NCBI GenBank assembly: GCA_015060975.1
Contig: SUXI01000006.1
Coordinates: 1 to 64,000, forward strand
Direction of reading: 5' to 3'
DNA length: 64,000 nucleotides
DNA from: Bacteroidales bacterium
GTDB lineage: Bacteria; Bacteroidota; Bacteroidia; Bacteroidales; Muribaculaceae
The translations under genes were made by a program, and so were the position numbers. Numbering within the stretch: position 1 is the stretch's first letter; every line of letters begins with the position of its first letter. The notes under the pieces are model-generated. The model was not told the DNA's origin and ran no database searches. It was given only the letters and a program-made list of their open reading frames with translations. Shown here one piece after another: positions 47,486 through 54,648 of this stretch.

Positions 47486-48706
47486 TTAGCAAATTTCGGG
47501 GTTTACACTCTTTTTATTTTGCTCAAATTCTTCTCGTTTCCCTTCCAACTCTAACTTGCGGAACAGTTTATTCCAATAATAATTGTTGGCTCTCACGCGT
47601 GCTTTATGCATCTTGCAAATCGCTGTTGAACGTTGATAAACCGTTGGAGTTTCGGCAGCATCATAGTTTTCACCTTGACACCATGCACAACCACTTGCCA
47701 CCTCGCAGTCGATACATTCTTGAGTTGATTGAGTGCAACGGTCGAGCGTGAGGAATGCGCGTATTTTGTTTTTGTCGATTCCATCATAGATATTGCCGAT
47801 TATCCAAGCCTTTTTGTCGCGCAATGAATATTGGGCGAAGCGAGTACATGGATAAAAATTGCCGGCGGCATCAATCGACAACATGCGCCCTGCTCCACAC
47901 CAATTGCCATTTTCAAGCACGCAATCCATTGGCTTTCCCATTTGCTCGGTAAAGAATGAACATACATTCTCTTTATAAAGGTCATTATCGATAATAGCAT
48001 CGGCAAGTTGCATCAATTGTTCTTCAAACGATGCATCATCACCCTCGTTCCACACATCTTCAAACACACAGTTGATATTTACCTCATGAATGCCGAGGTC
48101 AAAAAGATGTAATACACTCTCTTTGATATATGGAATATCAGCGCTACTTATTGTGACCTTTGTGCCTCCATTTGGGAACTGCTCTAACCATAGAGGAATG
48201 TTTTTTACTACATCTTTATATGAACCTTGTTCAGGGCCATCACCTTTCCATATACGGTTAAGATCGTGCTTCTTCTCTGTGCCGTCGATAGTGATGCCAA
48301 TCGACAAATGTTCGCGATTTTTTTTGATAAAATCCTGCACCTTGTCGGTGTGATAGTTTATCCCGTTGGTAGAGAAACTAAAACGATAAGAATTAAACCA
48401 ATGGTGATTGCGACGGAACATCTCTACCTTTAGATAATCGCAAATCTTATCAATTAGCTCAATTTCAAGAAATGGCTCACCACCGATAAAATCCCATACC
48501 ACCGAGGCTTCCTCGAAATCCTGTTCATTGTCAAGAATATAGTCGATTGCTTTTTTGGCGACCTCCCAACTCATTCGTTCTTTCTCGTTTTTACCCACGA
48601 GATAGCAGTATTTACAAGCAAGTTGGCAATCCTTCGTTACAATAAAAGTGATATTCTTCGCAACTCCGTCTTGCCAACTTTTAACATTCTCTTTCAAATT
48701 TGACAT
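47486..48706 (-). CDS. Radical SAM/SPASM peptide maturase, CXXX-repeat target type
   Basis: This 406-residue enzyme has the radical SAM motif CQLACKYC (Cys27, Cys31, Cys34) binding the 4Fe-4S cluster that cleaves SAM, with downstream FIGGEPFLE and SFSTNG. The C-terminal SPASM region holds ENGNWCGAGRMLSIDAAGNF, YPCTRF, then CTQSTQECIDCEVASGCAWC, for two more clusters. Such enzymes form thioether or related bonds on Cys-containing peptides. It lies 12 bp after the gene for the nearest CXXX peptide, so the three peptides at 48.7-50.1 kb are its likely substrates. The bond formed is not known. Confidence 0.9.
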   Translation of the reverse strand: MSNLKENVKSWQDGVAKNITFIVTKDCQLACKYCYLVGKNEKERMSWEVAKKAIDYILDNEQDFEEASVVWDFIGGEPFLEIELIDKICDYLKVEMFRRNHHWFNSYRFSFSTNGINYHTDKVQDFIKKNREHLSIGITIDGTEKKHDLNRIWKGDGPEQGSYKDVVKNIPLWLEQFPNGGTKVTISSADIPYIKESVLHLFDLGIHEVNINCVFEDVWNEGDDASFEEQLMQLADAIIDNDLYKENVCSFFTEQMGKPMDCVLENGNWCGAGRMLSIDAAGNFYPCTRFAQYSLRDKKAWIIGNIYDGIDKNKIRAFLTLDRCTQSTQECIDCEVASGCAWCQGENYDAAETPTVYQRSTAICKMHKARVRANNYYWNKLFRKLELEGKREEFEQNKKSVNPEIC

Positions 48707-48718
48707 ATTGAAACAATG

Positions 48719-49009
48719 TTAGTAACCATATTTAGCGCTCCCGGTACACACATATCGGCATGAGCTTCCACATGCACCTTTACAATTACCGGTACAGCCA
48801 TATTCACATGTGCCACTACACCCAGTACTGCATTGACCTCCACAATTGCCTTTACATGTATCACAACCTGAAGAAGGAATATCAAATGGTTCCTCATCTA
48901 TTTCACATGACGTCAACACTGATGGCAACGTAATTGCAGCCACAACGGGCAATATCTTAGATGTTGATTTTTTGAAAAAATCACGTCTTGAAATAATATC
49001 TTTTTTCAT
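48719..49009 (-). CDS. Tat-targeted CXXX-repeat precursor peptide A (lipoprotein type)
   Basis: This 96-residue precursor has the RR-signal SRRDFFKK (7-14), a hydrophobic stretch ending in the lipobox LTSC (Cys35), and then an acidic segment EIDEEPFD. The core has Cys49 and then Cys at every fourth residue from 52 to 88 (for example CKGNCGGQCSTGC), with the shared motif SCRYVC. The acidic residues after the lipid Cys resemble the Bacteroidetes lipoprotein surface-export signal, so this product may be displayed on the cell surface. Residue spacing suggests it is the radical SAM substrate. The tail ends SAKYGY. Confidence 0.85.
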   Translation of the reverse strand: MKKDIISRRDFFKKSTSKILPVVAAITLPSVLTSCEIDEEPFDIPSSGCDTCKGNCGGQCSTGCSGTCEYGCTGNCKGACGSSCRYVCTGSAKYGY

Positions 49010-49023
49010 TTCTTCTTAATTAT

Positions 49024-49542
49024 TTATAAATAAAGACCTAATCTTGCAAAAAACGATGTTGAACCCGACCCGCTACCAATTTGATTAAATCCAACAGATA
49101 AATTCAATTTTCTATATTTTATCCCAGGACCAATCATATAAGAAACATCAGTCTTGCTATTTTCCATATTTACAACAGGGATTGTGGCTCCTAATGCACA
49201 ATCTAAAAACACAGAAAATTTTTCAGTGATAGGATATGTTGGTCTCACCGACACGTATGGATTTGCAGCGAATCGCAACCCTTCCGATTTATAATAATGC
49301 GTTAACATTACAGCATCAAAACCTACGCCTATTTCTCCATATTTATCAAATGAAACACCATGTATCGTTCCAAGCATTACTCGCCCTATATACATATCAT
49401 TGCCTTGCACTTTTGTGGTTGTTCCATAACCGGTATGTATTTCAGCAGAATATTTTAAATTCAAGTTACCTTGTGCTTTTGAGACGCCCGGCAACAATAG
49501 CACCAAAACGGCACAAAGTCCTATTAATATTTTTTTATTCAT
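49024..49542 (-). CDS. Outer-membrane beta-barrel protein inside the peptide operon
   Basis: This 172-residue protein has a signal peptide (LIGLCAVLVLLLPGVSKAQ, cut after KAQ) followed by about eight amphipathic strands (for example FSVFLDCALGATIPVV, MIGPGIKYRKLNLSVGF) and an aromatic C-terminus (FARLGLYL), typical of small outer-membrane barrels. Its place between two peptide genes, with gaps of 21 and 14 bp, suggests a role in passage, anchoring or immunity at the outer membrane. That is inferred from context; no family with known function is recognised. Confidence 0.7.
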   Translation of the reverse strand: MNKKILIGLCAVLVLLLPGVSKAQGNLNLKYSAEIHTGYGTTTKVQGNDMYIGRVMLGTIHGVSFDKYGEIGVGFDAVMLTHYYKSEGLRFAANPYVSVRPTYPITEKFSVFLDCALGATIPVVNMENSKTDVSYMIGPGIKYRKLNLSVGFNQIGSGSGSTSFFARLGLYL

Positions 49543-49563
49543 GATACATTAATTTTTAATCCA

Positions 49564-49818
49564 TTAATAATAACCTCTATTAGTTCTTTGGCATCCACCC
49601 TTGCAAGTAGATAAGCAATGATATCGGCATGATCCGCTGCATGTTTTGCGACACCCTCCATCACAACCGGTATAACAACTACCGTTACATCCCATAGCTG
49701 TTTTAGCCGCATTGGCTATAAGTGGATTGGCCAAAACGACTGAGCCTAATATTGGGAGTGCTGATTTTGCTACTTTTTTGAAAAAATCACGGCGTGATTC
49801 TAATTTATCCTTATTCAT
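49564..49818 (-). CDS. Tat-targeted CXXX-repeat precursor peptide B
   Basis: This 84-residue precursor has SRRDFFKK at 8-15, a hydrophobic stretch (SALPILGSVVLANPLI) and a signal peptidase I-type site near ANA-A (residue 37). The core runs from Cys44 to Cys76 with nine Cys at exact four-residue spacing, including the shared SCRYHC. The tail is QRTNRGYY. Unlike peptide A it has no lipobox, so it would be released into the periplasm. It closely resembles peptide C in leader and spacing. Confidence 0.85.
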   Translation of the reverse strand: MNKDKLESRRDFFKKVAKSALPILGSVVLANPLIANAAKTAMGCNGSCYTGCDGGCRKTCSGSCRYHCLSTCKGGCQRTNRGYY

Positions 49819-49844
49819 AATTAAACAATGAACAATTTAGGCTA

Positions 49845-50117
49845 TTAATATCTGCTTGAGCCAGAACTGCATGAAGTCTTACATGAGCCAGAGCATGTGC
49901 CAGTACAAGTACTTTGGCATCCGTAGCGACAAGATCCATAGCAATCATTTGCACAACTTGTTTTACATGTGTAGTCGCAACCCATTGTTGTCGCTGCTTT
50001 TGATACTATTGGAGAACTTGCCAACACAACTGCACCAAGAATAGGGAGTGCTGATTTCACTGCTTTTTTGAAGAAATCACGTCGTGATTTCAATTCTTCG
50101 TTTCTGTTAGATTTCAT
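49845..50117 (-). CDS. Tat-targeted CXXX-repeat precursor peptide C
   Basis: This 90-residue precursor is first in the operon. SRRDFFKK lies at 11-18, followed by a hydrophobic stretch (SALPILGAVVLASSPIV) and a probable signal peptidase I site at SKA-A (after residue 41). The core has ten Cys at every fourth residue from 47 to 83, including SCRYGC, with a Ser/Thr/Gly-rich linker set. The tail is SSGSSRY. Its leader is nearly identical to peptide B, which points to duplication. Confidence 0.85.
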   Translation of the reverse strand: MKSNRNEELKSRRDFFKKAVKSALPILGAVVLASSPIVSKAATTMGCDYTCKTSCANDCYGSCRYGCQSTCTGTCSGSCKTSCSSGSSRY

Positions 50118-50160
50118 AAGTAATAATTTTTAATAAATAGTTTAACGAAATTTATTTTGT

Positions 50161-50168
50161 CAAAGGTA
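50161..50168 (-). promoter_or_regulatory. Probable -7 box of the Tat-peptide operon
   Basis: On the minus strand TACCTTTG matches the TAnnTTTG element, 43 bp upstream of peptide C. The -33 box is weak (TTTT with a short spacer). Confidence 0.45.
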
Positions 50169-50353
50169 TTAAATGGCAATTGATAAAATTAGAAATGTAT
50201 GTTGTTGATTGGTTGACATGTAAACTAATTGGAGACAATATCAATCAATTCATAGTTCATAATGCATAATTAACTCAAATATGCTTTGCTGACCCCATTG
50301 GGGTTATGATGAAAGATCTACTTTTGGGGGCCGAGACATCTTGATGTAAAGAT

Positions 50354-50384
50354 TTTGAGATTTTTGTAAAATAGGCTATTTTTG
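50354..50384 (+). promoter_or_regulatory. Promoter of the antitoxin-like gene
   Basis: TTTG at 50354-50357, a 19-bp spacer and TATTTTTG at 50377-50384 match the consensus. The start codon is 17 bp beyond. A 13-bp palindrome (ACCCC-ATT-GGGGT, 50292-50304) lies upstream and could be an operator. Confidence 0.65.
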
Positions 50385-50401
50385 CTGAAAATGATATAAT
50401 T

Positions 50402-50665
50402 ATGACTAAAGCAGAATTAAGAGCAACTTTATTAAATGAGATAAATGCATTTCTTGATGATGATGTGATGATGGAGCGTGCTATCTATGCATTGCGTACA
50501 TTACGTGCTGATGCTACTACGGGTTGCGATATATTGAGCGAACCTCCTTGCCAATATTCTATTGAAGAAGTGAAACAACGCTTGATGAGAACAGAAACAG
50601 ACGCGATGTCGGGGGAAGGAGTTGACGAAGAAGAAATGAATAGTATTATTGATTCAATATTATGA
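50402..50665 (+). CDS. Antitoxin-like protein of a broken toxin-antitoxin pair
   Basis: This 87-residue acidic protein (ELRATLLNEINAFLDDDVMM, IEEVKQRLMRTETD, GVDEEEMNSIIDSIL) is of the size and charge of ParD/RelB-class antitoxins, though no named family is certain. Its stop overlaps the ATG of the next frame (ATGA), the usual arrangement in toxin-antitoxin operons. That downstream frame is a truncated RelE/ParE-like toxin, so the pair is probably no longer active. Confidence 0.6.
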   Translation: MTKAELRATLLNEINAFLDDDVMMERAIYALRTLRADATTGCDILSEPPCQYSIEEVKQRLMRTETDAMSGEGVDEEEMNSIIDSIL

Positions 50666-50772
50666 AGGTATTATTTCATAAATCGGCAATTGATGATTTA
50701 ATATTGATTTATAACATCACTTGCAATGTGGGGCGATGTCGTCGGAGTAGAGGGCGAAGAAGTCGGTTTTGA
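50662..50772 (+). pseudogene. Truncated RelE/ParE-like toxin
   Basis: A frame starting in the ATGA overlap encodes MKVLFHKSAIDDLILIYN, which matches the N-terminus of ParE/RelE toxins. It loses similarity near 50715 and stops at 50772 after a basic, unrelated tail, at 36 residues versus the usual 90-100. The break lies at the 3' end of the convergent HTH gene, suggesting a recombination or insertion event joined them. Confidence 0.6.
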
Positions 50773-50929
50773 GGATTATTGAGATGCGGCGTAGGGTATT
50801 TGTGTCGAGTGAGTGTTGGGCATAGATTTTATATACGTTGGTGCGTGAACAAGATAATTGACGGGCAAGCCACACTGTGGTGAGCCCTTGTTGTTTTACT
50901 GTGAGTCGTATTATTTCGCCTATGTGCAT
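50717..50929 (-). CDS. Small helix-turn-helix (XRE-like) protein
   Basis: This 70-residue protein is a single helix-turn-helix domain (MHIGEIIRLTVKQQGLTTVW, LARQLSCSRTNVYKIY) followed by an extra helix (TNTLRRISIILKTDFFALYS). It resembles short XRE-type proteins of Bacteroidales, often found in accessory regions. It probably binds DNA; the target is unknown. About 50 bp upstream lies a terminator at the end of a structured transcript, so its expression may be attenuated. It overlaps the truncated toxin in antisense. Confidence 0.7.
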   Translation of the reverse strand: MHIGEIIRLTVKQQGLTTVWLARQLSCSRTNVYKIYAQHSLDTNTLRRISIILKTDFFALYSDDIAPHCK

Positions 50930-50979
50930 CGTGGTAGCGAGATTAAAATGTCTGAATGAATCCCTTTCCAGACTGTTAT

Positions 50980-51023
50980 AAAAAGATGACGTGGGATTCT
51001 GTTACTACTTATCCCAAGTCATC
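50980..51023 (-). terminator. Terminator/attenuator hairpin upstream of the HTH gene
   Basis: On the minus strand a 13-bp stem with one mismatch (51023-51011 with 50997-50985) is followed by TTTTT. Parts of both arms can pair instead with upstream sequence (51051-51057 and 51068-51074), so the hairpin may be switchable. It ends the candidate RNA described next. Confidence 0.7.
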
Positions 51024-51283
51024 AGGCTCTCGCATTGGCCTCCCTCCCTCGGATAAGCAACTCAGCAGCCCACGCCAGATGTGTATATAAAACACCACAA
51101 ATTATCATCACGATTAGTGACAATAATGTAAATGATGTTAATATATGACATCACGATGGACGCTTACAGTTGCTAAATCTTTAGGGAAGTCGTTGATGAA
51201 TTTGCGAGATTCGATGACTTAAAAAGATAACGCTTGTAAACGTCAATAAAATGTAACCCTCGAAGCCCCTCCGGGCTGCCGAG
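50980..51283 (-). ncRNA. Candidate structured leader or small RNA (about 300 nt), class unknown
   Basis: The transcript would start near 51283 from the promoter at 51290-51320 and end at the terminator at 50980-51023. A 5' hairpin is formed by AGCCC/GGGCT. Near the 3' end three nested helices can form: CGTGGG/CCCACG (51069-51074 with 50990-50995), CTTATCC/GGATAAG (51051-51057 with 51008-51014) and AGGC/GCCT (51024-51027 with 51038-51041). The first two compete with the terminator. This is the layout of an attenuator or riboswitch ahead of the HTH gene, or of an independent sRNA. I match it to no known class. A 25-codon plus-strand frame at 51146-51223 is probably chance. Confidence 0.5.
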
Positions 51284-51289
51284 TTAATG

Positions 51290-51320
51290 CAAAATTAGTC
51301 CATTTATACAAGTTATGCAA
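51290..51320 (-). promoter_or_regulatory. Promoter of the candidate structured RNA
   Basis: On the minus strand TTG (51320-51318), a 20-bp spacer and TAATTTTG (51297-51290) followed by CA fit the consensus. Transcription would begin near 51283, immediately before the 5' hairpin. Confidence 0.6.
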
Positions 51321-51393
51321 TAGCTCCACCATAATTATTATACTCTTTTTTATTTAATGTCATAATTGTTTTGATAAAAAATATGCAATAATC

Positions 51394-52149
51394 ATGAAAA
51401 GCTTGCGTTTTAATAGAATAATGAGACGAGTAACACAAATATTATCACTTTTTCTTGCATTTATCGCATCATTTGCTCCTTTTAATGTAGATGCCCGCGA
51501 TTTTAATGACAAATTAATGAATCGCCCATACGCCGATTTACGTCAATGGCATTTAGGCTTTTCGGTTGGGGTACACACACAAGACCTCAACTTCACAAAC
51601 AATGGTTATGTCACTGAAAACGGAGAATCATGGTTCATTGAACAACCGGCATTCTCTCCAGGCTTTTGTGTCAATGGTCTAATCGATTTACGCCTCAATG
51701 ACTATTTCAATGTGCGATTCTCCCCCGGAATGTATTTTGGGAATCGCGACATAAGAATGCGCGAAGCAAACTCCGGAGCCGAAGAGCGACAAAATATAAA
51801 ATCGGCTCATGTGGTATTTCCTGTCGATTTGAAATATTCGGCACTACGCTATCGCAACGCTCGTCCTTATCTTGTAGGAGGGATTATGGCAACATACGAT
51901 GTCGCAAAAAAACGAAGCGACTTTCTCAAGCTAAAAAGCACAGACTATTACCTCACCTTTGGATTTGGCTGTGATTTTTACCTCCCATTTTTCAAGTTCA
52001 ATCCCGAAATAAAATTTTGTTTTGGATTGACCGATGTTTTAGACACCAATCGTCCAGACCTTGCCGACGATCCCGACAAGCTAAAATTCACTCAATCAAT
52101 AAAAAAAGCAACATCACAAATGGTTGTATTAACATTTTATTTTGAATAA
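51394..52149 (+). CDS. porT: Type IX secretion outer-membrane protein PorT
   Basis: This 251-residue protein has a signal peptide (about 1-34, cut near VDA) and an eight-stranded barrel-like body. Segments such as HLGFSVGVHTQDL, RPYLVGGIMATYDVAKKRSD, YYLTFGFGCDFYLPFFKFNP and the C-terminal MVVLTFYFE match PorT of the T9SS, a protein needed for secretion in Porphyromonas gingivalis. It is followed 5 bp later by porP, so here porT heads the T9SS operon. The start could be the ATG at 51394 or 51421. Confidence 0.85.
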   Translation: MKSLRFNRIMRRVTQILSLFLAFIASFAPFNVDARDFNDKLMNRPYADLRQWHLGFSVGVHTQDLNFTNNGYVTENGESWFIEQPAFSPGFCVNGLIDLRLNDYFNVRFSPGMYFGNRDIRMREANSGAEERQNIKSAHVVFPVDLKYSALRYRNARPYLVGGIMATYDVAKKRSDFLKLKSTDYYLTFGFGCDFYLPFFKFNPEIKFCFGLTDVLDTNRPDLADDPDKLKFTQSIKKATSQMVVLTFYFE

Positions 52150-52154
52150 ACGAT

Positions 52155-53147
52155 ATGCGACAACCGTTACACAATATAATAAGGTATATATTTGGGATTA
52201 TAGTTCTTACCTCAACCACCTCTATTGTAGCACAAGTCGATGCGCAATACTCTCAATATTTTGAGGTTCCCAACTACTACAACCCGGCAGCCATAGGCAC
52301 AACCGATTTTGTAAAATTGCGTGGTGGCACAAGAATACAATGGGCGGGGATAGAAAACGCTCCACAATCATTTGTTATGATGGGAGACATGCCATTTAAA
52401 TTTCTAAACAAGCGCTTTGGAGCCGGGTTATTAATGCAACAAGAAAGCATGGGGTTATATAAAAACCTTGCTGTTGGTGCACAAATAGCTTATAAATTCA
52501 AATTTTTAAAAGGAGAATTGTCAGGAGCGCTACAAATAGGGCTGCTAAATGAATCATTTAAAGGCTCTGAAGTATTTATACCCGACAACGACGATTTTCA
52601 TGAGGGAAACGATGATGCAATCCCCACTACCGATATTAACGGCAACGCATTAGATTTGGGATTAGGATTTTTTTATACCCATAAATTATTTTGGGCAGGA
52701 TTATCGTGCACACATGTGAACTCTCCCACTATCACAATGAATGCCGAAAGTGGAGAGGGTGGCAATGAAAAAAACTACGAATTTCAAGCCGGACGCACAC
52801 TCTATTTTATGGCAGGTAGCAATATTCCAATAAAAAATACGTTATTTGAAGTGATGCCATCACTTTTAGTGAAAAGTGATTTCACTTTTACAACCGGAGA
52901 AATAACCGGTAGAGTAAGATACAATAAATTCCTCACTGCGGGCATAGGATATCGCTACAACGATGCAATAATAGCAACAATAGGAGCCGAATATAAAAAT
53001 ATATATCTTGGCTACAGCTATGATTATCATTTGTCAGAAATATCCAAAGCAAGCAGTGGCAGCCATGAAATCATGGCAGGATATAAGCTAAAACTTGATT
53101 TTTCAGAAAAGAATAAAAATAAACACAAGAGTATTCGCATAATGTAA
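52155..53147 (+). CDS. porP: Type IX secretion outer-membrane protein PorP/SprF family
   Basis: This 330-residue outer-membrane beta-barrel protein has a signal peptide (cut near VAQ). The family N-terminus is QVDAQYSQYFEVPNYYNPAA with the NPAAIG motif. Barrel strands follow (FGAGLLMQQESMGLYKN, LDLGLGFFYTHKLFWAGL, YLGYSYDYHLSEIS). PorP/SprF proteins pair with the PorK/GldK ring or with cargo at the outer membrane. It lies between porT and gldK with gaps of 5 and 2 bp. Confidence 0.93.
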   Translation: MRQPLHNIIRYIFGIIVLTSTTSIVAQVDAQYSQYFEVPNYYNPAAIGTTDFVKLRGGTRIQWAGIENAPQSFVMMGDMPFKFLNKRFGAGLLMQQESMGLYKNLAVGAQIAYKFKFLKGELSGALQIGLLNESFKGSEVFIPDNDDFHEGNDDAIPTTDINGNALDLGLGFFYTHKLFWAGLSCTHVNSPTITMNAESGEGGNEKNYEFQAGRTLYFMAGSNIPIKNTLFEVMPSLLVKSDFTFTTGEITGRVRYNKFLTAGIGYRYNDAIIATIGAEYKNIYLGYSYDYHLSEISKASSGSHEIMAGYKLKLDFSEKNKNKHKSIRIM

Positions 53148-53149
53148 TT

Positions 53150-54592
53150 ATGAAAAAAATTTCAATTTATTTATTACCAATCATCGTCTCTTTGTTGCTT
53201 AGCTCTTGCTTTGCAGGTGGAAAGAATTCGTCGGGTGGAGAAGTGACAGGGGTCAGTGGCACTTCATGGGCCGAACCCACTCCATACGGCATGGTATTAG
53301 TTTCACGCGGATCAATAGAATTAGGTCCACAAAAAAACGATAGCGTATGGAATCTTAAAGCCGACCCACGAGGCATTTCGGTTGACGCATTTTGGATGGA
53401 CGAAACCGAAATCACAAACGCAAAATACAAACAATTTGTATTTTGGGTACGAGACTCTATCATTCGTGAACGCCTTGCCGACCCTTCTTACGGTGGCAAC
53501 GAAGAATTCAAGATTGAAGAAGACCGTGAAGGCAACCCCATAGAACCTTATTTAAACTGGGATAAGCCTATACCCTGGCGTAATCCAAGCGAAGATGAAG
53601 CACGAGCCATCGAAAGTGTCTATCGCATCAATCCCATTACAGGGGTTAAAGAGCTTGATCCTACCCAGCTCAACTACCGTTATGAGGTTTACAATCACAC
53701 CGCTGCCGCAAAACGCAAACACCGCATGGACCCCACTCGTCGCGAATACAACACCGACAAGCCTGTGCCAACCGACATTCCCATTATATCAAAAGACACA
53801 GCCTATTTCAACGACGAAGGTGGCATTGTACGCGAAACTATAACACGCGGGTTATCGGGCAGTCATGATTTTGTCAACACTTATATTGTAAATGTTTATC
53901 CCGATACGACAGCATGGATAAATGATTTTGACAACGCTTATAACGAACCATATGTACGCATGTATTTTTCTCACGGCGGATATAGCAATTACCCCGTAGT
54001 GGGTGTAAGTTGGGAACAAGCAAACGCTTTTGCAAACTGGCGTACCGATTACCTACGTCGTTCATTAGGAAAAGAAGGCATTTATATTGAGCCTTACCGT
54101 CTTCCTACCGATGCCGAATGGGAATATGCAGCTCGAGCAGGTGTCAATGAAAATATGTATCCATGGGAAGGAGACCTTCCTTTAACCGAAGAAAAAGGTT
54201 GTTTCTACGCTAACTTTAAACCACAAAAAGGAAATTACGTTAAAGATGGTCAATTAATAACATCTCAAGTGGGAACATATTCTCCAAATGATTTTGGGCT
54301 ATATGACATGGCGGGTAACGTTAGCGAATGGACATCGACAGCCTACACCGAAAGTGTGGGACGACTCACCAGCGACATCAACCCCGAATACAGCTACAAT
54401 GCCGCAAAAGAAGACCCATATAGAATGAAACGCAAAATAGTGAGAGGCGGTTCATGGAAAGACATCGCCCACAATATAAGAAGCGATATACGCATGTGGG
54501 AATACCAAAACGAGCAACGATCTTATATTGGATTCCGTTGCGTTCGCACTCAGATAGGATTTGCCCGCGGGCAAAAACAATCTAAACGATAA
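53150..54592 (+). CDS. gldK: Gliding motility/T9SS lipoprotein GldK (PorK)
   Basis: This 480-residue lipoprotein (lipobox LSSC, Cys20) has a SUMF1/formylglycine-generating-enzyme fold: FWMDETEITNAKYKQFVFWV, RLPTDAEWEYAARAG, YDMAGNVSEWTSTAY and GGSWKDIAHNIRSDIR, ending IGFRCVRTQ. In the T9SS it has a structural role, forming the periplasmic ring with PorN under the outer membrane. It starts 2 bp after porP. Confidence 0.96.
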   Translation: MKKISIYLLPIIVSLLLSSCFAGGKNSSGGEVTGVSGTSWAEPTPYGMVLVSRGSIELGPQKNDSVWNLKADPRGISVDAFWMDETEITNAKYKQFVFWVRDSIIRERLADPSYGGNEEFKIEEDREGNPIEPYLNWDKPIPWRNPSEDEARAIESVYRINPITGVKELDPTQLNYRYEVYNHTAAAKRKHRMDPTRREYNTDKPVPTDIPIISKDTAYFNDEGGIVRETITRGLSGSHDFVNTYIVNVYPDTTAWINDFDNAYNEPYVRMYFSHGGYSNYPVVGVSWEQANAFANWRTDYLRRSLGKEGIYIEPYRLPTDAEWEYAARAGVNENMYPWEGDLPLTEEKGCFYANFKPQKGNYVKDGQLITSQVGTYSPNDFGLYDMAGNVSEWTSTAYTESVGRLTSDINPEYSYNAAKEDPYRMKRKIVRGGSWKDIAHNIRSDIRMWEYQNEQRSYIGFRCVRTQIGFARGQKQSKR

Positions 54593-54648
54593 CCCGTCAA
54601 TTTTTCAACATCAATACAACGATTACAACTTACTTAGACTCAAATACA

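Noticed and set aside
47446-47751. Plus-strand frame of 101 residues opposite the radical SAM gene
   Set aside because: It is antisense to a clearly real gene and lacks any family resemblance or promoter.
48719-50117. Regularly spaced repeats in DNA, considered as a CRISPR array
   Set aside because: The periodicity is 12 bp and results from Cys codons in coding frames; there are no 25-40 bp identical repeats or unique spacers, and no cas genes.
51146-51223. A 25-codon plus-strand frame (MTSRWTLTVAKSLGKSLMNL..), considered as a small toxin peptide
   Set aside because: It has no promoter or ribosome-binding site of note and lies opposite the candidate structured RNA; chance is more likely.
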